Source of the DNA: Enoplosus armatus
Lineage: Eukaryota > Chordata > Actinopteri > Centrarchiformes > Enoplosidae
Length of the DNA stretch: 64,000 bases
Reading direction: 5' to 3'
Assembly (NCBI RefSeq): GCF_043641665.1
Contig: NW_027261191.1
Span: 51,904-115,903 of the forward strand
Made by a program: the position numbers and the translations under genes. Below the pieces are notes generated by a model that worked only from the letters and a program-made list of their open reading frames with translations, was not told the DNA's origin and made no database searches. Below are positions 53,193 through 61,600 of the stretch, piece after piece. The number at the start of each line of letters is the position of its first letter. Within the stretch, counting starts at the first letter, position 1.

Positions 53193-54866
53193 GTCGGAAC
53201 CCCCATATCTCATTTGTCGATGAGGACAGTCTTTGATCCAGTGATCAAATGCTCCACAATTGTAGCAGCCATCACTGCGTCCTCTACCTCTGCCCCTCAT
53301 GCCTCTAGTGCGTCCTCTACCTCTTCCTCCTCCTCGGCCTCTCTGCCATCCTTCATAAAGTTGGAGCTGGGCCATCACAAGTCTGTCACTGGCATCTTCT
53401 TTCTTCTTATCCGCTTGCCTCTGTTTCTCTTTCTTCATCCCTTCTGCGTGGGCAGCATATTTCTCCACATCTAGTAGTCTGGCGGTTTCATAGCCAACAC
53501 AATGTCTCTTCACATGTTCTTGAATATCAGGGAGCAAGCCTTGAATGAATCTGTCTCTTAGGTGTGCTTCCCATGGGCTCATGGGGATTTCTCCTCTACC
53601 GTCAGGCTGTGCCGGTGGTATCCCGCTGTTGTCATCATGGACTTTAGTTAATCTGGTCAAATAATCAACCACTGATTCATCAGGTAGTTGTTTGCAAGCT
53701 GCAATCTTCCCCAAGTCCATCCTGCGCTTGAATTTTGCTTCTATTCTGTCCATCAGAGTCTCAACACTCACTCTGTACTGACTTCCATGAGTCCAGTTAT
53801 AATAAATGTCAACTATGGGCCATCCTGGTTCAACAAGACTCCACTTCAAACCCATCTGGATTCCCAACAAACGCTTGATTTCGTTTGTGGTCGGACGGAA
53901 CTGTCCAATCAATTGTAGAAGTTGGATCGCATACTCTTCTCCTCCAACCTCATTCACATGTGGGAGACCTTGTGCCACCTCCTTTATGTCAGACACAGTC
54001 CATGGTCTGTACACATCTTGTATGCCCCCATAGCCATTTGCCACTTCTACCAGTGGAAACTGTAGGGTGCTGTCATGAGCAAGTTGAACTATCTGCTCTC
54101 TTCCTTCTGTATGCTGCCGATATCGCCGTATGCTGTTAATACTGTCTTGAATTTCTTGCAGTATTTGGCTGGTGTCGATGCTCTGACCTCCAACCTCAGG
54201 AGTTCTAGTCTGCTGTAGCTCACTGCCACCAGCTGTTATCGTCACTGATCTTGGACTCAGTGTATAAGATGGCGGTGGTAGCACTGAAGACATAGAAAAG
54301 GAAGGTTGTGCCGGTGGTGATGAAGGGGACGCTGGATACAAATCTGGATTGGCCATTGCCGGACTGGAGGGAATCTCACGTGAGGAACCTGTACTTGGTG
54401 TTGAGGCTTCTTGCTGGTGGTGTCTCATAAATCTGGGGCCAGTTGGTGGAGCCGAGTCCAAGTCTGCATCTGTATATTTAAGACACTGCACAGATTGATT
54501 AGGTTTTGCTAGCCCTGCCTGAGTTTTCCTTTCCCTATGTTTAGCTTCATCCAACCATTTTTCATATGCCTTCCATTCTGGTTTAAAGGGTGTATACTTT
54601 CTTTTTTGTTGTTTTGACATTGCATTATACTTTAATTCATCTATCGTTTCCTTGTCTTTTAACTTTCTTTTGAGCTCTCTGAGCTCTTTTATGCTGAAGC
54701 TGCCTCCAGCAGGGAACCCGCATTCTGTAACCCATACCAACAGCTGAACACAACTCTCAGTCCCATAATTTCTCAACATGTACATCACATTGGGGGCGCC
54801 TCTATTAGGCTCTGGCACCTGGATAGGATCGCGCAGTACTGTCTCTTTACTTTTACTGGTACCCAT
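53190..54866 (-). CDS. gag: ERV gag polyprotein
   Basis: 558 residues forming matrix, capsid and nucleocapsid. It starts MGTSKSK, a likely N-myristoylation signal for membrane targeting. A proline-rich region follows, with a PPSY late-domain motif at about 198-201, the type that recruits NEDD4-family ligases for budding. The capsid region covers roughly 240-460. A basic RG-rich stretch (GRGGGRGRGRTRGMRGRGRG) precedes one CCHC zinc knuckle, CYNCGAFDHWIKDC, at about 534-547. It ends at a UGA (53192-53190), after which the same frame continues as pol. Confidence 0.93.
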   Translation of the reverse strand: MGTSKSKETVLRDPIQVPEPNRGAPNVMYMLRNYGTESCVQLLVWVTECGFPAGGSFSIKELRELKRKLKDKETIDELKYNAMSKQQKRKYTPFKPEWKAYEKWLDEAKHRERKTQAGLAKPNQSVQCLKYTDADLDSAPPTGPRFMRHHQQEASTPSTGSSREIPSSPAMANPDLYPASPSSPPAQPSFSMSSVLPPPSYTLSPRSVTITAGGSELQQTRTPEVGGQSIDTSQILQEIQDSINSIRRYRQHTEGREQIVQLAHDSTLQFPLVEVANGYGGIQDVYRPWTVSDIKEVAQGLPHVNEVGGEEYAIQLLQLIGQFRPTTNEIKRLLGIQMGLKWSLVEPGWPIVDIYYNWTHGSQYRVSVETLMDRIEAKFKRRMDLGKIAACKQLPDESVVDYLTRLTKVHDDNSGIPPAQPDGRGEIPMSPWEAHLRDRFIQGLLPDIQEHVKRHCVGYETARLLDVEKYAAHAEGMKKEKQRQADKKKEDASDRLVMAQLQLYEGWQRGRGGGRGRGRTRGMRGRGRGRSDGCYNCGAFDHWIKDCPHRQMRYGGSD

Positions 54867-55186
54867 TTCAGGCGATTCTCTAGCGGTCCCGGACCTGCCC
54901 TAGTAACCCGTCGGTTATACAGAACCCCTCTTATTTCCGACCCTGATCTCTTCTCCCGAACCAGCCTATATTTGCTCGCAATTCTGGGAGTCACAGTGGA
55001 ATTTCTCTTACCAGAAGAACATCTCTCTCGAACCTTCCCTCTAGTTTTCCACCTCGATTCCTGCCGTGAGCCGACCCCGGCTCAGACCTGCCAGGTCCCA
55101 CGTCTCTACCCTGGTTTTCTGGGGAGGTTTTTGGGGGTGCACTCTTCCTCGCAGCACTGAGCCCGCTGTCGTCTCACGCCCAAGGA
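54867..55186 (-). other. ERV 5' leader between primer-binding site and gag
   Basis: About 320 bases. By position it should hold the packaging signal and major splice donor, but I cannot point to either. Confidence 0.6.
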
Positions 55187-55204
55187 ATCCCACTTCTGAC
55201 ACCA
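55187..55204 (-). promoter_or_regulatory. ERV primer-binding site, tRNA-Leu type
   Basis: The minus strand reads TGGTGTCAGAAGTGGGAT, complementary to the 3' end of a tRNA-Leu (ATCCCACTTCTGACA plus CCA). It lies four bases from the 5' LTR. Minus-strand DNA synthesis would be primed here. Confidence 0.88.
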
Positions 55205-55266
55205 AAATTGTCGTGGGAATTTCAGGAAAAACAGAAGACTGGCAACAAGGGAGTAGTTCTTGTGGT

Positions 55267-55272
55267 TTTATT
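55267..55272 (-). promoter_or_regulatory. Polyadenylation signal in ERV LTR
   Basis: AATAAA on the minus strand (GTGAATAAAACC). The functional copy is the one in the 3' LTR at 46641-46646. Confidence 0.7.
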
Positions 55273-55352
55273 CACGTCTGCAGACGGACGGTCCCGACAG
55301 CAACTCAATTGTCCCTGCCCGGCTGACCGTCCTGCACCTCAGAGTGGTCTGC

Positions 55353-55359
55353 TTTTATA
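55353..55359 (-). promoter_or_regulatory. TATA box in ERV 5' LTR
   Basis: TATAAAA on the minus strand in the context CTGTATAAAAGCAG, about 80 bases upstream of the polyadenylation signal. The 3' LTR has the same motif at 46727-46733. Confidence 0.75.
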
Positions 55360-55600
55360 CAGAATATACAGCAAAGAATGTGAACACTTGCAAGACATAC
55401 GTCACTCTCTTTGACAGTCATTACCTTGTAAGGATCAAGACCCCAATAAATGGTAATTATAGACAGCTGAAAATACACCAAGATCATTCAGAAAAGGCTA
55501 TGGTTCCTTGCTAGAGTCAAGGCGGCACCACAGCAAATACCTGTGACCTAAAATAGACCTTTAAGGGTGTTAAAGGGATGTGTTGTATTTTCCCACTACA

Positions 55601-55605
55601 GTCCA
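55601..55605. repeat. Target-site duplication of ERV, right
   Basis: GTCCA after the LTR end. The empty sites of units 1 and 2 have it once. Confidence 0.92.
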
Positions 55606-55928
55606 ATCAACTGAATTTACCACAGGTGGACTCCAATTAAGCTGCAGAAACATCTCAAGGATGATCAGTGGAAACAGGATGCACCTGAGCTCAATTTTGA
55701 GCTTCATGGCAAAGGCTGTGAATACTTATGTACATGTGATTTCTTAGTTTTTTATTTTTAATAAATTTGCAAAAATTTCAAAAAAACTTTTTTCACATTG
55801 TCATTATGGGGTGTTGTGTGTAGAATTTTGAGGAAAAAAATTAATTTAATCCATTTTGGAATAAGGGTGTAACATAACAAAATGTGGAAAAAGTGAAGCG
55901 CCGTGAATACTTTCCGGATGCACTGTAC

Positions 55929-55967
<39 letters not shown>

Positions 55968-56190
55968 CATACATATACATTGCTATTGTATATATTTTTT
56001 ACTTTTATTTTTCATATTTGAAAATATTGTAAATGTGTATATTTTTATTTTCTATTTCTCATTTTTATATTTTTTACATACTTTCATTTCTAATTTATGC
56101 TGCTTTCTACTCTTGAATGGGAGCACCGGTACTGTACAATTTCCCCCTGGGGATCAATAAAGTATTTCTGATTCTGAATCTGATTCTGAT

Positions 56191-56482
56191 ATCCAATGTT
56201 ATCCACATTCCTTTCAGTCCATTCTCTTTTCTGCTCCACAAGTGGCAAGTCCACATTGGGATGAAAATTACCCCACACAATATTTAGCCCATAATCTAAC
56301 CCATTTAAACCATATTCGACTGCTACTGTATCAATATTCCAACCAAGTCCTTTACGTTGTTGTGAATATTCCCAACAACCACACAGCACATTTGTTGCAG
56401 GTTGTTCCTCATCAGATCCCTTTAACTTAACCCAATATGCTTTAAACAGTCTATGGCTCACAACGATGCCTCCTCCAACCGG
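56191..56482 (-). other. Unidentified coding-like remnant, unit 3
   Basis: Third copy with the same translation as the others. Recent duplication explains this, so it is not evidence of constraint. Confidence 0.35.
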
Positions 56483-57684
56483 GTTGCCAGACCTTGTTGC
56501 TCAAGTCACTAAACTGTAATTACAATTTGAATTGTTAATTATATATACACGCGAAAGGTTCATAATTAACAAACCAATCCTTCACTTAAAAACTAAAATG
56601 GCATCTAATCAACTGTATTCAGACATGGTTGATTACCAAAATTATTCTAGACAGATAGAGGTTTTTCTGCAGCCTGGCAACCTACAGCATCGACAATACC
56701 TCCCATTCAGTCATACACAAATGTCATGAATAAGCCATATATGACATATTTGATGAGCCAAAGAAAACTTGTTTTAATCTTATTTTATTAGATGATTAGA
56801 TGCATAAAAGAAAATCTAAATTTCACAAAAATACAACACAAAATGCAAGACAACTCACATTTATCCACGTCACCTTACATCAGCATAACATTACAAATGA
56901 TGGGACCTATTAATCCATTCTTGAATATATGAGATATGCACATGTATACATAAACTATAAGCATGACTGTAAACATACATGTATACAATGTTCAGTATGT
57001 ACTTCAAGGCAAACATTCTCAAACGATAACTTCAATAACTCGCGTATGAGATTAATTGTTTATTTATGTACAATGCTTGTATTACAAGTTTTTCATTTCA
57101 TAATAACTTCACATGACACTGCAAGAAAACAAACAGAAAATGTCTTTTGTAAGACTAAGATAGCTTTTTTGACCATTACACACATTACTGGACGTTCTTT
57201 TAACAAATCCTTCCTGTACACACACACACACATATACCATGTTAACACATTTTAGAGGTCAAAGTGCACTGCTGCTGCCATTGCAGCACAACTGAGGCAG
57301 AGGTGATTAGTTGGTCAATTATTTAAGGGAACCGTTAAGTTTGTGGCCATCATCAGTGTCTATCTTCAGGTAGTCTGACTCACCGGATGTAGGCTGTTGG
57401 GATAAGACTGCCATTGGCCAACTATTTCAGTCTGCGTGTTACCGTTTTGCAAGGGCACAGTCACTGCATCCTGGGCTTAGCGCTGTCCAAGACGATTGTG
57501 ATTGGTTTAAAGAAATACAAACAAGCCAGAGCGTTTTTTTCTCCTGTCCCAGAATGATAATGGGTTGAGCTAGACCTTTCTCCGAAGTGTGGAGATAGGT
57601 CTGGCTATGTAAGCCAACTATTCTCCTATACTGGGCTGAGGACCACCATTAAGTTAGGGCGTATTGGATTGCTTTTTTTAGTGT

Positions 57685-58572
57685 TTAGTTCCCTCCCTCC
57701 ACAGAGTGATACCTTTTTGCCCTCATTGCCATCCCAGCCTCGTAGATTGCTAACTGCAGAGCTGCTCCGGCTGGTGACTTAGAAAAGCCCTCCTCTGAGA
57801 TGTAGTTTATCTTCAGGTAACCCCCCGGCCTATGCAGAGCCACTCCATGGAGGTGGGAGAAGAGCAGCGGTAAGTCACTTGTCAGCGTGTAGTGAGATAC
57901 CAGCCTCAGCTCAGTGGGAATGTCTGTTTCCTCAGAGTACTCAAAAATGGCCGCCATGTATTTGGACATGTCCTGGCCCCTGGCTTTGGCTCGTCCCACC
58001 TCCTCTCCGACAAGTCTGATGGCTACATCAGAGCTGAAGGCGTTGGACCCAAAGTCCAGCCCTCTGTCTGCCTCATCTTTGTTGTCACCCTCTGGCTCTG
58101 GCTTAGGTCTGCGATTGAAGCCCCAAGAACAGATCACCAAGATAAAGTCGCTCTCCCGGATCTGACGGCAGTGCCAGGCCATACTGCCCTCCTCAGCCAC
58201 GCTCAGAGAGTCCCACAGGTCCAAGCACACCTGGGAAGAACAAAGGAGAACACTGTCACGACAAAGTGTTCTAATAACACATTTTACACACCCCTATTTC
58301 ATATTAAAGAAAAGATTGAAACACAGAAATTGTCAATATAATAATTAGCTTTGTAAGATGACAGTTATCCTTTTTTGTATTTCCGTCCTAGCCTTGTGGA
58401 CAGTGGACCCTTGGGGGCTTACTGGGGTGGGGGGTGGGGTTTCCCATCCAGTCTACATGTGTTTTGTGGACTTGGAGAAGGCTTATGACCGTGTCCCCGG
58501 GGGGTCCTGTGAGGGGTACTGTGGGAGTATGGGGTCATCGGGGCCGTTGCTACAAGCCACCTGGTCCTTATA

Positions 58573-58604
<32 letters not shown>

Positions 58605-61600
58605 CTGTATATATATATATATATAGTGCAAGCTGTATCTGTATATTCTGCACAAAAGTCAAATACGTTTTCGATGGGTGTCCCTTGTCACAGATTCTGT
58701 TTGTGATATTCATGGACAGGATCTCAAGGCACAGCCGGGAGAGGAGAGTGTTTGGTTTGGGGACTTCAGAATTGCTTCTCTGCTCTCTGCAGATGATGTG
58801 GCTCTGTTGGCTTCATCAGATTGTGACCCACAGCATGCACTGGGGCGGTTTGCAGCCGAGTGCAAAGTGGTCGTGATGAGAGTCAGCATCTCCAAGTCCG
58901 AGGACATGGTTCTCTCCTGGAAAAAGGTGGATTGCTCCCTGCCTGAGCAATCTGAGTTACTGCCTCAAGCAGGGAGTTCAAGTATCTCGGGGTCTTGTTC
59001 ACGAGTGAGAGTAAAATAGAGCGTGAGATCGACCAGCGGATTGATGCGGTGTCAGCACTAATGCAGGTGTTGTATTGAACTGTTGTGGTGAAGAGGGAGC
59101 TAAGCCGGAAGGCAAAGCTTTTGATTTACCACTCGATCTACCTTCCAACCCCTAGCTATGGTCATGAGCTTTGGGTAAGGACCGAAAGAATGAGATTGGG
59201 TATACAAGCGACCGAAATGAGTTTCCTCATCAAGGTGGCTGGGGTCAGCCTTAGAGATAGGGGGAGGACCTCAAAAGGGATCCGAAGGGAGCTCGGAGTA
59301 GAGCCGCTGCTCCTTTGCATCGAAAGGAGCCAGTTGAGGTGGTTCGGGCATCTGATCAGGATGAATCCTGAGCGCCTTCCTTTGGAGGATTTCTGGACAT
59401 GTCCAACTGGTAGGAGACCCCGGGTTAGACCCAGAACACGTTGGAGGGATTACATATCTCATCTGGCCTGGGAACGCCTCGAGATCTCCCTAGAAAACAT
59501 TGCTAGGGAGAGGGATGTCTGGACCACCTTGGTTAGCCTGCTGCCACCGCGTGCCCGGCCCCGGATAAGCAGTAGAAAATGAATGGATGGATGTATTCAT
59601 AATTTGTTTCTGCCTGTCCGATTCCACTGAATCAGCACACCTGTAGGAAAAGGCATTAGAGCCACGACATGTCATGTCCACTACCTGAGTGGCCATGTGT
59701 TGTTGTATGAAGGCCCCTAACTGCATGACAGCTTTGACATGAGCGGGCCCATCATAACTGCTGTAGCAAATCAGAAGACGAGGAGGGGTCAGCCTGTTTC
59801 TGGGCAATGCCATCACTTCCTCCTGAGTCCCGCTTTCTTGATGCTGCTTGATAACATCTGAATGGATGAAAATAAGAAATCTGGTTGTATTTCACATCAT
59901 GCCAGTAATGGAAAAGACAGAACAGAGGTACAAGAAAGGTTCTCTGTCAAATGGTGTAAAATGGATTATTATCATGACTTATTTTGATTAGCTTTCATGA
60001 AATGCAAGCAGTGATTTTACATGAAGTATTTGGTTTGTCTTCGCACCTGGTTTTATGTCAAGTTTCTTCATCTGCAGCTTGGGCCTCCTCCTGGTGAGAG
60101 CAGCCAGTAAGACTACAAGTATGGCTACCACAGCCAGGCCCAGTGGAAGCATCAAAGCCCAGGAGAGAGTGACAGAGAGTTGCAAGGCACCTTCTGAGGA
60201 GTGGGGAGTTGTGATTACATGATAATTCAGTGACAGACCTTAAAGAAGTAGTTTGACATTTTGGAAAATGCGTTACTAATTACTGCCGAGAGTTAAAATG
60301 AGATGATTGATACCACTGTCATGCCTGTGTGCTAATTATGGAGCTAGAGCTGGGAGTAGATTATTTTAGTTTAGCATAAAGACTGGAAGCATAATAAGAA
60401 TATTTCCCCAAATTCCAAAGTATTACTTAAAGGGATGAAAGACTGATGGGATTGATCACACATGTATTAAATATACACAGACTGTATTCATGGTCCAACA
60501 GACACTTAAATATTATATCACTTATATCTCCACAACAAAATGAAAAGAGAGGTTTGCATAGCACCTACTATGATGCATAGTGATTGTGTGGATCAGCAGC
60601 AATAAAACAACCTCCCCCACCTTTTTGAATGTGCATGACTTGAACACTGAATGTTTTCCTCACTGCATCCACTTCGTTAGCTGCAATCTGTGAAACAAGA
60701 AATGTTGAGCATGACAGTTCATTCTTGACCTTGTAGATTGACAAAATAAACTTCTTTTGGGGGCCACTTGGGGGCAGCGCAACAAGCTGTAAACAAAACA
60801 CTGACACATCACCTTATAAAGTTGATATATCGACTGTGTTGGCTAACAGCCTATTTATCCAGAAGACATGGAGCAACATTAGCATTAATTTGGGGTTGTG
60901 ATGATGAATGCAAGTCCAATATTCACTCTCCTTTTATCTCTGTTTTGCTCTCCACCAGCTCTTGAGGGGAAATATCTGGCTAAATGCTAAATGCCGATGG
61001 TTGAAAATTAATGCATAAAATATATAGATAGTCCATATAATACATATTTTTTGAGACTGGTATTTCAATATAATTTATTAAACACAAAGCCCCTGAGATT
61101 AGGTTGAAAACAGTTGTAGTTTTATATATTATGCAATCAGTGTTAAGGATAGAATAGTTATAATCCACTTTTATTTTACCTCACAAGTGTAATTGGTTCC
61201 TTCTTGAAGGCCATTCAGCTGATAGCTGTGATGAGTTTTGTTGTTGGTGGAATTCTAAGGAAATTAAATACAAGTATTCAGTTCACTTAATTATCAAATA
61301 GTTCCGTAATACACATAATAGAAGCAAGGCATTGGCAAAATATAAAGCTGCAGAAGTTGAAACAACTCACAGGTGTTATGTCTGTGTATTTCATTATGCC
61401 GTTTGCGTAACACAGTGAGAAGTAGCTTCTGATGCCCAGGTTCGGGGGAGCCAGGTTAAAGGTCACTATGATGGCAGTCCCTTCATGTTGGACCTCAATA
61501 TATTTGGGATACCAGTCTACAACCAGACCATAAAATATTGACATGATGTCAAGCTGATCATAAGAAGAAACGGTAACGCTTCATTTTACAGGTCCGCAAA

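Larger units (their letters stand above)
46583..55600 (-). mobile_element. Complete endogenous retrovirus, gammaretrovirus-like, only in unit 3 (9018 bp)
   Basis: Two 392-bp LTRs flank an internal region with primer-binding site, gag, pol, env and polypurine tract in canonical order on the minus strand. GTCCA at 46578-46582 and 55601-55605 is the 5-bp target duplication. The LTRs differ at one base (46693 a, 55331 c by alignment). All three genes are open. Class I affinity rests on the in-frame gag-pol stop, the single zinc knuckle, the GPY/F-like end of integrase, and an envelope with a furin site and gamma-type transmembrane subunit. The empty site is preserved in units 1 (2987-2991) and 2 (24784-24788). 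Confidence 0.96.
55209..55600 (-). repeat. ERV 5' LTR
   Basis: 392 bp, the upstream LTR of the provirus and its presumed promoter. On the minus strand a TATAAAA lies at 55359-55353 and AATAAA at 55272-55267, giving a U3-R-U5 layout with short R and U5. Confidence 0.95.
45266..55925 (-). mobile_element. Tc1-like DNA transposon, unit 3, split by the ERV
   Basis: The element's two parts (45266-46582 and 55606-55925) add up to 1637 bp once the extra GTCCA copy is discounted, so nothing was lost on retroviral insertion. The ERV sits upstream of the transposase start, between the ORF and the right inverted repeat, and moves the two repeats about 10.7 kb apart. Confidence 0.92.
45082..56190 (+). 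repeat. 3' end of a plus-strand L2/CR1-group LINE, split by Tc1 and ERV, unit 3
   Basis: Third copy. Its two parts (45082-45263 and 55928-56190) are separated by the Tc1-like element, which itself holds the 9-kb ERV. Confidence 0.75.

Noticed and set aside
55187..55204. tRNA gene suggested by the tRNA-Leu match
   Set aside because: Only the 3' 18 bases match and they lie next to an LTR, so it is a primer-binding site.
58358..58876. 172-residue ORF as a repaired reverse transcriptase in unit 3
   Set aside because: The frame passes through a TA microsatellite of chance length and lacks the middle of the domain.
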